NCBI GenBank assembly: GCA_029961685.1
Contig: JARWKL010000012.1
Location: 14,729,227 to 14,793,226 of the forward strand
Source of the DNA: Aristolochia californica
Taxonomy: Eukaryota; Streptophyta; Magnoliopsida; Piperales; Aristolochiaceae
Reading direction: 5' to 3'
DNA: 64,000 bases
Part shown: piece after piece, positions 32,425-43,969 of the stretch
Layout of the letters: every line of letters starts with the position of its first letter
Position numbering within the stretch: the first letter of the stretch is position 1
Translations under genes and position numbers: made by a program
The notes under the pieces: generated by a model
Databases searched by the model: none
The model's input: only the letters and a program-made list of their open reading frames with translations
Told to the model about the DNA's origin: nothing

Positions 32425-34631
32425 TAGAGGTGTCATCGAGCCAAGCCGAGCTCGAACCTGCCTATGTTCGAGCCGAGCCTCATCTCGAGCCTAAAATTGT
32501 TATCGAGCTCGAGCTCACCGAGTTCGAGTCAAGCTTTGAGACGAACTCGAGCCTCAATATACATTTAAAACTTTTTAAAAAATATATACCAAATAAAATA
32601 TATATAAAATTATGCATACATTTTACATAAAATTGGGTATAACCTATATATATATATATAATACATGTATAAGATTGGGCATAACCTCTACTTAAAATTA
32701 AGCATAATCTATATATATAATACCTGTATAAAATTCGACATGACTTCTATTTAAAATTGGGCATAATCAACATACATAATACTCTATAAAATTGTTTATA
32801 CATTCCATAAACACTCCAATAAATTGTTTATACATTCCATAAAATAGTTTAAACACTCCATACACTGCATAATATTATAAATAAATTCCATACAATAATA
32901 AAACACAAAAAAATTAAATGAAATATCACTATCAATTTACAATCACCCAAATAAAAACTATAAATCCATTATAAATTTACAAACTATAGTTATTTCTCTT
33001 TATGCTAGAAAATAATATACGTCCTTGTTTGAGAAAAATCTCCACCTATGACAAAAACAAAAAAATAAAATTAGTTATTGTCAAATAAAAAAATACTCTT
33101 CCACTAGTAGTTACTTAATGTCGTTAAAAATATTAAAATTACCATGATGAGAAAAACATGAAAAATCATGTAGCTGGTAGCATTATCTCTACACTCTTCT
33201 TCTCAGGCTGTAATCATAAAACAAAATTTTAATAAATAAAACAAAAAAATATCGTAATAAATAATTAATCAAAGAAATTCACCTTTTGATTTTTCTTTAT
33301 ACCTTAAAGAGTCCGAACCCAACCAGTGCTACAAATCAAAGTTTGAAATATATTTTTTACCAAGGAAGAACGATACGAGTCTATTACTCTACCACCAACA
33401 CTAAATAATGATTCCAAAGCTACTTTGGATATGAGAATTATAAGGGGGGTTAGTCAACAAAATTAAAATTTGAAGTTCATCTTCATCTCATGCTTCAAAT
33501 TCATTTAATTCCTCTACATGAAATTCAATTTCAAACTTGATGTTAGTGTGGACGAGTTCATATACATTGGAAAACAGTTTTCAGTGTTAGTGCCCCAAAA
33601 TAAGAAAAATATAAAAAACAAGAAAATGAGTAACTTATAATAGTATACTTAATTAAAACATAATATTTAAACCCCAAATTAGGTAAAAAAAAATATGATT
33701 ACAACACAAATAAGTAGTTTAATGTATAATTAAAATAAATTAATATATTAATTAAATAAATCAGATATTATATTCTTTAATGATTGCAGTTTATTATACA
33801 TTAATACAATAATTACGTGAGCCAATTAACTGTGTACATGATTAATTATAAAAAATAAAAAAATAAAAAAATAAACTGGAAAATTTGATCCAATGCTAAC
33901 TTTAACACACTATATTTTTACGTATTATTGCATCGTCCAGAGGAAAAACAGGTTGAGAATAAGATTTGCAAGTCTTTTTTTTTTTTATAAAAACCACACG
34001 TGTGAAACTCGCATGTGTGGACTGCACGTGCGAGTTCGCACGCTGTGCAGGAAGGAGCGTCGAGGGGGGAAAATAATCTCCCCCCCTCAACTTAGGTCTC
34101 CGAACTTTAGGTATCCGGGGGTTCCCGTTCCGGCGGGAGCGGTGGCCTGGCAATAGGCTATGGTAGGGGGGTGACGATGACGGGAGAGGGTGACACTACA
34201 GGAGTCGACGACGACGACGATGAGAGGCAGAGAAGGCGATGAGCGGGGGGAAGGATTAGGACCGGTGGCGGCAGAAGGGGCACCGGCGGCAAGAGGGAGA
34301 AGGGAGATGGAGACTGAGAGGGAATTTCAGAGGAAGAAGAGAGAGGGGAAGGAGGAGACGAAGAGAGCGAGGGCGAGAGAGAGACCGAAAAAAATAATTC
34401 GGGAGAGAAGAGAGCGAGGGCGGGAGAGAGACCAAAAAAAAGTTTTCGGGAGAGAGATTAACGAGTCGGCTCGCGAGCCGACGAGCCGAACCTGGCTCTG
34501 CTCGAGCTCGGATCGTTAACCTAAACGAGCCTATTTCTGAGTTCGAGTTCGGCTTGAGCTCGATATATAACGAGTCGAACCGAGCCGAACACGAGCTGCT
34601 CGCTAGCTGGCTCGATTCGAAGCCACCCCTA
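32425..34631. mobile_element. decayed hAT transposon with transposase remnant
   Basis: Termini tagaggtgtc...(32425) and gccacccct a (34631) are diverged versions of the TIR at 20368. Flanks gtcatgtt and gtcatata look like an 8-bp TSD with two changes. Both subterminal zones carry clustered 'gagctcga(g)' motifs like the smaller element. A transposase C-terminal remnant lies inside (33304-33449). Confidence 0.75.
33304..33449 (-). pseudogene. hAT transposase dimerisation-domain fragment
   Basis: Minus-strand frame: ALESLFSVGGRVIDSYRSSL, then TLICSTGWVRTL and TAA. This matches the hAT C-terminal dimerisation motif (A.ESAFS.GGR....RSSL....EALIC...W). Upstream coding is decayed. Confidence 0.85.
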
Positions 34632-34639
34632 GTCATATA

Positions 34640-34997
34640 TACAAGAACATCCATCGGTTTGAATATTGAGTAGACACAATGATATCCACACACACAAAAA
34701 AAAAAAAAAAGGTACATCGATAGATCCACTCCATCAACCTATGCTGAGGTCTAGCTCTCTGGAGGCAGAGGTGGAGCAATGAGGCTAAGGATGGAGCGAA
34801 TCTCGAGCTATCCAGCCATCAAAACTGCATGAGATGCTTGGAGCTCCTCCATTGCATCTTCAAGTCTCTAGAGTTTGTATGTGGATGAAGAGGCTTCATT
34901 GGTCCTCTTCCTCTAAAAAAATTCATACTGATGTCCAGCATATTGATGCTCCACTCTTGCCTCTCCACCTGAGTCGGCTATAGGGGACAATTTCCCG
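34640..34997. other. unassigned sequence
   Basis: Ordinary sequence with a short A run, no gene recognised. Confidence 0.4.
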
Positions 34998-35247
34998 TAT
35001 TAACTTTTGGGATACATTGTCCCCAACACTTTGCAAAACCAAAATTTGTGACTTTGTTTTCTCCAATGGACATTTTCTTCTTAATGTTAGCACATTCTTC
35101 ATCCATCAAGCTTACCCCATAGTATTGACTTTTGGGATACATTGTCCCCAACACTTTGCAAAGCCAAAATTTGTGACTTTGTTTTCTCCAATGGACATTT
35201 TCTTCTTAATGTTAGCACATTCTTCATCCATCAAGCTTACCCCATAG
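34998..35247. repeat. tandem duplication, 125 bp, two copies
   Basis: 'tattaacttttgggatacat' to 'cttaccccatag' is repeated immediately with few changes. On the minus strand both copies read LMDEECANIKKKMSIGENK, so a protein-coding stretch of unknown origin was duplicated; a gag-type source is possible. Confidence 0.9.
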
Positions 35248-35366
35248 TATTGCATGGTAGTGGTGATATGTAGGGCAAAGGGGAGTCCATCAACTTGGGT
35301 ACTCACGACAATGTCAAACATTCCTAGTCCCATGAAATAATCAAAGTACAACTTCACTTGCTAGGT

Positions 35367-35786
35367 TGTTGGAAGATATCTTAAAGTGGCATTAAGGTAA
35401 ATACCTTCTCCACATCAAGGAGGTGGCAAAAGATATAATTTAATGGTTTTCTCATAAGGATGACACAAGGGAGTAATTAAAGAAATGATGTATGTCTACT
35501 TATGTCTCTTTATTTTGAGAGCTTGTAGCCTCAAGGGTATTGTAGTTATTGTAAACTTCCTTCCTCAACTATAAATAAATATTCAATGCATGAGGTAGAT
35601 TATTAAGTCTCCTCTTTGCTCTCTAAAATTCATCATTAGACTTTTCTCTCAAACCTTCTCTTTTTCTCCATCTCCTAAGTCCATCTTTCTCCTCTCTCCT
35701 CTCTTCCTTCTTCCTCTCCTCTTCTTCTTTCTCTCCACTCTCTCCCACTTGGTTGAGGACCTTATTGTGGGATCCTAAATCCAACA
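35367..35786 (+). repeat. 5' LTR of I
   Basis: 420 bp, tgttggaag to atccaaca, followed by a tRNA-Met-type PBS. Central region resembles E and F LTRs. Confidence 0.8.
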
Positions 35787-35950
35787 TGGTATCAAAGCAA
35801 TGGGTTTAAGATCCCAACATTAAGGTGGTGATCCCAACAATTCATGTGGTTTTGTTGGTATAACAAAAGTTCGATAAACAAAAATAAGTTTTTTTTTCTA
35901 CCTTTCATGAGATGTTTTTGATAATGTCTTGATCTCAGCAAGAGGGTTTA

Positions 35951-36370
35951 TGTTATGGTCCCGGATTTGACACAAGGATTCTTTAGGAGGATCTTGGATC
36001 TGCCACGGATTACCGTACGAATAGTAGGGATTGTAGGAAGACATGGAGAATGAAAACGAAAGATCAAGCTAAAGGGAAGCTTGAAAACCCTAGAGCTCGT
36101 TGAGGAGAACTCTAAGCCTCTTTACGTTGGATTTAACCTAATTCTTAATACTTTAATGTTTGCGTTTCTCATTACTCTTACCCCTTAAATAGGGTTCACC
36201 CGGTTAGGGTTTACAATAAAATATTCTAAAAATACCCCTATAAATAAAATATTTAAAAAATACCCCTATAAATAAAATATTCCAAAAATACCCCTATAAC
36301 CTAAAACTGAAATAAAATAAACTAAATTAAAGAAAATAACTAAAATAATAATGTTATTGCATGCATAACA
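35951..36370 (-). repeat. 3' LTR of M
   Basis: 420 bp, minus-strand start tgttatgcatgc; three 'aaaaatacccctata' repeats on plus, one more than in N. Confidence 0.9.
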
Positions 36371-37010
36371 TTACGCCCCCCTTGGAAGACGAGCTTGTCC
36401 TCAAACTCAGAAGTAGTGTCTGTATGCCAACGTCTCTATCGGTGTCAAAGTAACATCCGCGATAGCTAGGACCCCCCTTTTGACGCCGAAAATTGTAGTT
36501 TTTTTTTTTTTGGCCTGGTTCGAGTTAACCTGGGTTGACTCGGTTCAGGAACCCGGTCCGGCGCGTGACTCAGCTTCGTGCGCAGATGAAATTTTCCTAA
36601 CTTAAGAAAATTTGAATCGACATCATCTTCTTCCATCGGCTGAAATTTCGTTGACAGTTCGTCAAAAATCAAAATCCTACTGAATCCTCCTGTCAATCCC
36701 AACGATAGCGGCCGTCTCCTTCCTCTCTCACGGCTCCAACAGAGTCGCCTAATTTTCCGGTGGCGAATCGCAGCCTGTCAGGGCTTCGCCGCCTGGATAG
36801 TTTCCGAGATAGAGGGCTCTCGGAAAAGTGTGAATCGTTGTTGATCAGCCCCCCAGAACCGAGATCCCTTGCGGAAAAGTCGCCTACAGTGCCGACGAAA
36901 TCTCATGCTTCTTCGGTGGCGAAGAGAAGCCCGTTGGGGCTTCGCCACTGGGAGCATTGCCGAGACAGAGAACCTTTGCTTCTCAGCCCCCTGAAACAGA
37001 GACGGCCATA
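36371..37010 (-). other. internal cargo of M
   Basis: Matches N at 57335-57660 near the PPT. Two related modules ('ggcgaa(tc/ga)...ggggcttcgcc' type) at about 36760-36880 and 36915-37010 give open frames on the plus strand, opposite to the element. No family recognised. Confidence 0.55.
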
Positions 37011-37355
37011 TACCGTACGGATAGTAGGGATTGTAGGAAGACATGGAGAACAAAAACGAAAGATTAAGCCAAAGGAAAGCTTGAAAACCCTAGAGCTCGT
37101 TGAGGAGAACTCTAAGCCTCTTTACGCTAGATTTAACCTAGTTCTTAATGCTTCAATGCTTGCGTTTCTCATTACTCTTACCCCTTAAATAGGGTTCACA
37201 ATAAAATATTCTAAAAATACCCATATAAATAAAATATTAAAAAAATACCCCTATGAATAAAATATTCCAAAAATACCCCTATGACATAAAACTGAAATAA
37301 AATAAAGTAAATTAAAGAAAATAACTAAAATAATAATGTTATTGCGTGCATAACA
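37011..37355 (-). repeat. 5' LTR of M, truncated
   Basis: Begins on plus at taccgtacgg, which corresponds to about 55 bp inside the full LTR. Confidence 0.85.
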
Positions 37356-38211
37356 GTTTACTAGTTGATTCTTCTTTGGATAAAAGATGTGTTCCATCTC
37401 ATGCAAGATTCTTATGCGCGGTTTACATTGAATCATGCAAGAGAATGTCAAATGCTCGGTTTAAGCATATGTTGGATTATCATATGTTGGATTTTCTCTC
37501 CTAGAAAAACATATGTTGGATAAAGATTTTCTCATCCTCTTGCTATGTATGTGGATTATCATGATTAAATCCGTTCAAGACTGGTTTATGTTGATGTTTA
37601 CTCTCTAAAAAAAGCTCGGTGAAGGTTGTTTTCTGATTACCGAGAGGAGGAAATTATTTTTGAAAAGGTGCTGGTCTTTTACACGTTTTTTTACCTTCCA
37701 TTGGTTGTGTTATCCTCTGGATTAACTTAGCTTAAAAATCAAAGAGAAAAGGTAAGATCAAGTTGTGATTTAAATCACAAAGTTGGCACACTTTGTATAG
37801 AAGAAAATTTTCCTTCTTTTAGAAAAAAAGAAAGTGTTGTGTTTATCTATTTAAAGGTTTCTTATATTAGATTATTCTCTGGAATTTATTTCCTAACTCA
37901 TGTAAGGAAAGAAGAAAGTCAAATATTGTGATCATGTATTAAAAGTTGGCGCAAGTGACATAGAAAAAAAGTTTCCTTCTTTAAGAATATCCTCTAAGTT
38001 GTCCAAGATCCCTTGAGATTTCAAAGATTTGGAATCAATATTATATGATTTGGATTAGCACGTGGAGTCAAAATCTCCTTGATTTTGTGCATGATTAAGG
38101 GCTTGGTTTTTTTTGGCTAGTGTGCATTGTTGATTGACTCGGTTTGGCTAACTTGGTTTTCTCTCTTCTATTATTGGTTGGTTGATTTAGTGCATTGAAT
38201 ATTCATTGGTG

Positions 38212-39170
38212 ATGGGTAAAGAATATATAAATATGTGTGGTAAAAGTGACTTACTTAAGATTGCCACTATTCCCTTGAGAGGGTTACCAAATTACTTAAG
38301 TTGGGCTTAGACGGTTAAGAGATTCCTTATCACCAGAGATTTCTTCAGACATTTAACTAAACCAGCTCCACCCATAGATGAAGATGATAGTTCCTATATT
38401 AAATGGCTCAAGAATGACGCACTTGTCATTAGTTGGCTAATTGTAAGCATGGAGGAACATGGGGGCAAATAATGTTGTTCACCTTGAGATCGCAAAGCAG
38501 ATATGCGACACTTGTTCCAAGTTGTATTCTACCACCGAGAATTTTCAGAAATTATATGATGTGTTTTCAGAACATGTTTAATACAAAACAAGGAAAAACC
38601 TTGCATGAGTACTTGACTAGGTTTAGAGGGTTGATTCAAGAGTGGAAAATTGCTTAGTCCTATTCTATCGATATATCAGCTAAAGAAAAGTAACAGGAAG
38701 CCTTAGAAGCTAGTATTGGATCGTCAAATGTCAAACTATATCTTGATGTGGCCAAAACCCAACTCCATAGCTCCTCCACACTTCCATCATTTGATGACAT
38801 AAGTGCAATGTTACTTCAGATACTAGATCCTTCCTCCACCTCTCATACTAAAGTATCATCTTCTTTGTACTTAAGAAATTGGGGTACATCCTCTAGCACC
38901 TGAGGGTGCGGTAGAAATTATAGAGGAGGCCAAGCAAGAGGTGGTAGAAGTGGCTCCAGTTCTTCAAGGTCAGACAACTAGGTCTGCATTCACACTAGTG
39001 GACTGAACCATCAAATGGATATATGTTGGAAGATTCATGGCAAACCGGACTGGGTCACTGCCAACCAAGCCTCGGTTCAAAATGAGAAGAATGCTGGCTG
39101 ATCTGAGTCACAAAGAGGAAAGAAAACTATCACCGATAATTTTTATGAACTCTTATAGAGGATAAAAACT
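38212..39170 (+). pseudogene. copia gag of I
   Basis: Starts ATGGGTAAAGAATATATA; reads TIPLRGLPNYLSW, PPIDEDDSSYIKWLKNDALVISWLI, matching G gag (IPLRGLSNYLSWSQSV). Frameshift near 38465 and many stops after 38650. An HHCC-like LDMCWKIHGKPDWVT segment near 39010-39060 is the zinc-knuckle end. Confidence 0.82.
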
Positions 39171-39173
39171 CTG

Positions 39174-39545
39174 GTGGTATCCCCTCCATCTTCTCCAACA
39201 TCTTCAACTATTGTTGTTGCCACTACTACTTCAAGTATGATTTCTACCACTTTCTCATCTTCATTTTGGATCATCGAATCAGGGGTCTCTGAGCATCTTA
39301 TAGGTTATAAGAGTATATTACATTCCCTATTTCCATGTCTACCAAACAAGTTTGTTACCATAGTCGACGGATCCCAAGCCAAAGTTCTTGGGGAGGGATT
39401 TTCCTTTGTTACACCATCTCTTCCTCTTATTGATGTCTTATTTATCCCTCAATTTTCCTTAAATTTGTTATCTGCTAGCCAATTAACAAAATGGTTTAAT
39501 TGCTCCATCACCTTCTCACATTCTTCTTGTGTTTGCTAGGATTTC
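39174..39545 (+). pseudogene. copia protease of I
   Basis: SFWIIESGVSEHLIG is the protease active-site region with DSGA changed to ESGV, so catalytically dead. VLFIPQFSLNLLSASQLTK follows as in G. Confidence 0.85.
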
Positions 39546-39583
39546 ACAATGACGTAAGTAATTGGTGGCGGCCATGAACAAGG

Positions 39584-40094
39584 TGTTAAGTTGTGGAGCG
39601 TAATTAACACCTTACCCTTTGGCATGGATTGACCTTCGCGGTAAGGTTGTTGTGGGGGTTGGAAGGGGGACGAGGAGCCCCCATCCTAGGGTTTCGGGGG
39701 TGAAGCCCCCAGGTGGGTTGACTATATATTGACTGTTGTGACATTAAGGGTATTTTGGGGATTTCATATTTATAATTCGGTTGCCCTAATTTTCTCTTTA
39801 TATATGGGGGCGCCATTGTTAGGGTTTTATCACATTGACAATCATCATCATCTGAGGAGCATCAGTTGCAGCCGAGAGAGGTTAGAGAAAAAACCACTTG
39901 TAAGTGTGTATGATTTCTCTTGTCAACTATTTCATCTTTATAGTGGATTACTGTAACGACGAAAGACAAGACGTAGTCACACCTTGAGACGAACCTGTAT
40001 AAATCTTGTTTGTTCTCGTGCTTACTTTTCCTTTCTTTCCTGATTATTATTATTGCTCTCGTTAGTTTGGAATTAGGGTGTCTAATTCCTAACA
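39584..40094 (+). mobile_element. solo LTR T (K/J copia family)
   Basis: 511 bp, tgttaagttgtgg to attcctaaca, exact TSD caagg at 39579-39583 and 40095-40099. Same family as J's LTR and K's LTR. The copia I reading frame resumes across it. Confidence 0.93.
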
Positions 40095-40511
40095 CAAGGG
40101 GGCCTTTATTACTTAAAATTTGCCTCCAATTACTAGAATTGCCACTTTGTAGACAAAGGCAAGGATATGGCACAACCAGTTTGGTCATCCATAAACAACA
40201 TTGCTTTTGACTTATTTCCATCTTTAAAAACCTTATCAAATTTGAATTGTCAATTCTATCAGTTGAGCAAACACCAGAGGACAGCATATTCTCTTCAAAC
40301 TGAACTTAGAGGTGTTGCTCCTTTTCATTAATTCATTCAGATATATGGGGGCCCTTAATTGTCTCAAACATATCTCAAGTTAAGTACTTTGTCACTTTTG
40401 TTGATGACTCCACTCGAGTCAAATGGCCACCTTCTCCCTTCATTTGAAGGTCTTTGGTTGCTCATGCTTTGTTCATGTCACATCCTATCCAAAGAGTAAC
40501 TTTGAGCCTAA
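40095..40511 (+). pseudogene. copia pre-integrase and integrase fragment of I
   Basis: GLYYLKF, VWSSINNIAFDLFPSLKTLSNLNCQFYQLSKHQ and a degraded FVTFVDDSTRV, then LKVFGCSCFVHVTSYPKSNFEPN at the end. Much of the integrase core between about 40430 and 40440 is deleted. Broken by J. Confidence 0.78.
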
Positions 40512-40965
40512 TGTTAAGTTGTGGAGCCTAATTAATGCCCTACGCTGAGTTGGTCATGGATCCACGATATATTGATTGTTGTTTCATTAAGGGCAGTTTG
40601 GGAATTTTACTCTTGTATTGCGGTTGCCCTAATTTTCTCTTTATAATTGAGGGGCGCCGCTATTAGGGTTAAAATCATCTTAATCCAAAGAGCATCTCGA
40701 GTTGCAGCCCGAGAGGTTAGAGAGAAACACTTGTAAGTGTTTGATTTCTCTTGTAAACTATTTCATCTTCATAGTGGATTACTGCAGCGGCTGAAGACAG
40801 GACGTAGTCTCACTTTGAGGCGAACTTGTATAAATCTTGTTGTTTGTTTTTGTGGTTGCTTTTCCTATCTTCCGCGATTATTATTATTGTTCTCGTTAGT
40901 TTTAAATTAGGCTATTATTATTATTGTTCTCGTTAGTTTGGAATTAGGGCGTTTAATTCCTAACA
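40512..40965 (+). repeat. 5' LTR of J
   Basis: 454 bp. Contains a local duplication of 'tattattattgttctcgttag' sequence near its 3' end (about 40878-40940) absent from T. Confidence 0.88.
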
Positions 40966-41000
40966 AGTAATATCAGAGCTTTGGTTCGTGATTGAGAGCA

Positions 41001-41873
41001 ATGGCTAGCGGACAAGGATCGACACTAGGGATCAACAAGTTTGATGGTATGGATTTTGTGTTATGGAGGATGCAAATCAAAGATTATCTGTACAGTAAAA
41101 AGATGCACGCACCACTTTTGGATATGAAACCAAAAGGTATGTGTTGAGCACCTAGCCAATACTACCCAAAAGACTGGCCTGGTAGGTAGCAGAAAGCCAA
41201 GTAGTTAACCCAGGACCATAACATCACATCCCACCTTCATGAGCTGACGTCCACGGCGGCACACTCTAGTGACGTCCCACTCTAGCGACACTGGCCCGAC
41301 CACCTTTTTGTGACCCTACCAGTAATTTTAATCCAGCCTCTAGGTCGTCCCCTCCGCTATAGCGACGGCCCACTCTAGCAACACTGGCCCGATCGACCTT
41401 TTTTTGTGACCCTAGCAGTAATTTTAAGAACTCGTGACATGGGGTCCCGCTCTGATACCAAATGTTGAGCACCTAGCTAATACTATCCAAAAGACCGGCC
41501 TGGTAGGTAGCGGAAAGCCAAGCACTTAACCTAGGACCATAACAATATGAAAGATGATGAGTGGAATATCCTCGATAGACAAGTTTTGGGAGTAGTTCGG
41601 TTAACACTACCGAAGAACGTTGCTCACAACGTGGCATCAGAGAAACCCACAACAAGGATAATGAAGATTCTATCTGACATGTATGAGAAGCCTTCCGCAA
41701 ATAATAAGGTATAACTCATGAAAAAAAAACTCTTCAATTTAAAGATGATAGAAAATACATCAGTAGCATCGCATTTGAATGAGTTTAGCACGATTGTCAA
41801 TCAATTGACATCCGTTCAAATTAAATTTGATGATGAGGTTCATGCTTTAATTCTTTTGGCGTCTTTGCCAAAT
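41001..41873 (+). pseudogene. copia gag of J, split by TRIM
   Basis: MASGQGSTLGINKFDGMDF..WRMQIKDYLYSKK..LLDMKPKG before the TRIM; KDDEWNILDRQVLGVVRLTL..MYEKPSANNKV after it, then NEFSTIVNQLTSVQIKFDDEVHALILLASLPN to the break at 41873. This is the UBN2-type copia gag. One stop after NNKV and a frameshift follow. Confidence 0.85.
41142..41544 (-). mobile_element. 403-bp TRIM with Cassandra-like LTR segment
   Basis: 82-bp LTRs at 41142-41223 and 41463-41544, PBS on minus (tttggtatcagagc, complement 41448-41462), G-rich PPT before the left LTR, near TSD gtatg (41137-41141) / atatg (41545-41549). On minus the LTR shares 'cttggctttccgc' and '(g)gtcttttgg...tagtatt(a)gctaggt' with Cassandra LTRs at 50810-51566 but lacks the 5S block. 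The internal 239 bp holds two diverged copies of an ~80-bp unit ('gggccagtgt(t/c)gctagagtggg'). Confidence 0.88.
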
Positions 41874-42470
41874 TGTTAGAGTTGAATTTAGGACCCCATG
41901 AATAATACCTAGAGCAAGGGGAGAGAGAAAGAAGAGGAGAAAACAAGAAAGACTCTTGGGTAGAGAGAGAAGAAGAAAAAAAAAGAGGTTTGGAGAGAGA
42001 GAGATTCACACGAGAGAAGAGAAACTAAGAGGCTTGCTTATATTAATTTTCGAGTTACAATCACCTCTATCTATAGTTAAGGAGGTGATAGAGTCCATGT
42101 ACATGTAATCTTATGACTCCTAATTACATTCCAACTAGAACTCTCTAAGATAAGCCTATCATGATAAAATTACATTATCTATTTAAGAGACTAATTTAAC
42201 TCAACTTTTAAATCTTCTTTAAGCACTTGAACCAAGATAGAAAGCCAGCTTGTGGTCTTATCTTTGTGGGTCCCGCATGATCTTCCAAATGATGTTGATA
42301 GAGATACCAGCTTGTGGTATCTTTGTGGGTCCCTCTTGATCTTCAAATCTTCTATTTAATTCCAGCTCATGTTCCTTATCTCCTAGCTTGAGCCAACTTG
42401 TATGAGGGCCCTTGTTGACATCTCTCTAGCTCATGGTGGGTCCCACTAGCTCGTGTTGGTGGGTCTCCCA
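41874..42470 (-). repeat. 3' LTR of S
   Basis: About 597 bp, plus-strand start tgttagagttg. Contains a duplication of the 'ccagcttgtggt..atctttgtgggtccc' unit around 42250-42345. The inner boundary is approximate. Confidence 0.7.
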
Positions 42471-43518
42471 CTCAAACTGGGGGCGAGAAAACATCGTAGA
42501 TGCCCAGTTTGCTGTAGAATGCAGAGAAAGTTTTATGAGTGACTGGTTTGGTGAGAATGTTTGTAACCTGGTTCTACGAAGATACATGCTTAAGAGATAA
42601 GATGCCTGCAGTGATTTTTTCTCGTATGAAGTGGCAGTCTATTTTTATATTTTTTTTCTCTCATGGAAGACTAGATTCGATGTGATGTGTATTGCGGCAT
42701 GATTATCACATTATAGGTTCATCAGAGATTCTTTGTAAAATCCCAATTCAGTAAGGAGAGATCTGATCCACAGGAGTTCACTGACCGTGTGTGCCATGGC
42801 TCTGTACTCTACTTTTGCACTAGATCGTGCAACTATATTCTATTTCTTGCTCCTCCATGTAACCAAGTTTCCTCCAACTATCGTACAATATCCTGAAGTA
42901 GATTTCTTGTCATCCGGGGATCCGACCCAGTATTCATTTGAAAAACCTTCGAAGTTGAAGCGTCCAAGTTTTTTTATTTTGAAGACCTCTTCCTAGTGCT
43001 CCTTTGAGATATCGTAATATCCGTTCTACTGCTTCCCAATGACTGAGTTGTGGATTGTGCATATATTGACTTACCAAACTAGCTGCATATGAATTATCTG
43101 ACCTCGTTAAGCAGAGGTAAATGAGTCTTCTCACCAATCTTTGATATTTTTCAACATCTACCTCTTCTCTTGTACCTGCACATAATTTTGTGTTCGAGTC
43201 CATGGGAGTTTCTGCTGGTCTGTATCCCAACATTCCGGTCTCCTCCAGTAGGTCAAGGACATACTTCATTTGAGATAATATGATTCCATGTCTGGATTGT
43301 ACTACTTCAATGCTCAAAAAATATTTGAGCAGCCCGAGATCCTTTGTCTTGAATTCAGCACATATTCGTTCTTTTGTCTTTTGGATTCCCTCGGGATCAC
43401 TGCCGGTGAAATAATGTCATCAACAAATACGACTAAAATCACCTTGCCCTTCAGTGTGTCTTTAATAAATACGGAGTGATCTCTAGAGCATCTATGAAAT
43501 CCGGCCCATATGAGTGCT
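42471..43518 (-). pseudogene. copia RT C-terminus and RNase H of S
   Basis: Minus frames: SRDHSVFIKDTLKGKVI..VDDII (RT), LSQMKYVLDLLEETGMLG, MDSNTKLCAG, RLVRRLIYLCLTRSD, HWEAVERILRYLKG, then RNase H with WVGSPDDKKSTSGYC, ARSSAKVEYRAMA and HITSNLVFHERKK. Stops and shifts separate the pieces. Confidence 0.9.
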
Positions 43519-43969
43519 TGTTGTGGTCTTTGACCATAGACCTCGTCACTCGCCGGAGGGAAGGATCGCCAAGGGGAGCAGCCAAGACGAGCGGACTTGC
43601 CTGGCTGACCTATGTTGCCGTGAATGAGAGTAGATGGAGAAGGGAGTGGAGATCGAAGTCAGGCTCGTCGAAGGGAGACCTGAACCTTGGGTTCATCAAG
43701 GAGAATGCCGATCCTTGGGTTCCTTAAGGAGAATGCCGATCCTGTTAAGGGTCAAATCATTCTTGTCTCTTTCATTTCGTGAGCTCCCTTAAAACAATTC
43801 ACGCTAATGGCTCAAGTGACTATTTTTACAACTATGCCATCATGGATTACACGCTAACTAATTATGAATTAAAGTAAACATATAATCCTATAGTAATTGC
43901 TGTTCCACTGAGTCACCAACTCACCCGCGTCGCCTCTGGATGACTCTTCCTGCTATGGAGTCCATAACA
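43519..43969 (-). repeat. 3' LTR of the chromovirus fragment
   Basis: 451 bp. A 'gatc(c)ttgggttc(a/c)t(c/t)aaggagaatgccg' unit is tandemly repeated near 43685-43740. Confidence 0.75.

Larger units (their letters stand above)
35951..37355 (-). mobile_element. element M: 1.4-kb non-autonomous member of the B family
   Basis: 3' LTR 35951-36370 with minus-strand PPT ccaaggggggcgtaa beside it; 5' LTR 37011-37355 lacking its last ~55 bp, so no PBS. Exact TSD gttta at 35946-35950 and 37356-37360. The internal 640 bp is GC-rich, holds an A tract (minus) and two diverged ~160-bp modules shared with N, and no retroviral domain. Confidence 0.88.
35367..40511 (+). mobile_element. element I: copia retrotransposon, 5' half, with insertions M and T
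   Basis: 5' LTR 35367-35786, PBS 35787 (tggtatcaaagc), gag from 38212, protease 39174-39545, integrase start 40095-40510. Interrupted by M in the leader, solo LTR T in the pre-integrase region and J at 40511. RT and 3' LTR are absent. Gag and protease are homologous to copia G (minus, 52526-53851). Confidence 0.85.
40512..41873 (+). mobile_element. element J: copia LTR and gag fragment, with a TRIM inside
   Basis: LTR 40512-40965, altered PBS (taatatcagagc), then gag from ATG 41001. The gag is split by a 403-bp TRIM and ends at 41873 where copia S begins. Same family as K. Confidence 0.85.
41874..43518 (-). mobile_element. element S: copia 3' end (RT, RNase H, 3' LTR)
   Basis: 3' LTR 41874-42470, then RNase H and RT homology up to 43518, where a chromovirus LTR interrupts. 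The LTR has 'agctcatggtgggtcccac' type repeats also present in A, so S-type copia is a candidate partner for A, D and L (inference). Confidence 0.82.

Noticed and set aside
34190..34729. Arg/Glu-rich ORF and its antisense partner
   Set aside because: Low-complexity purine-rich subterminal DNA of a hAT element, open on both strands.
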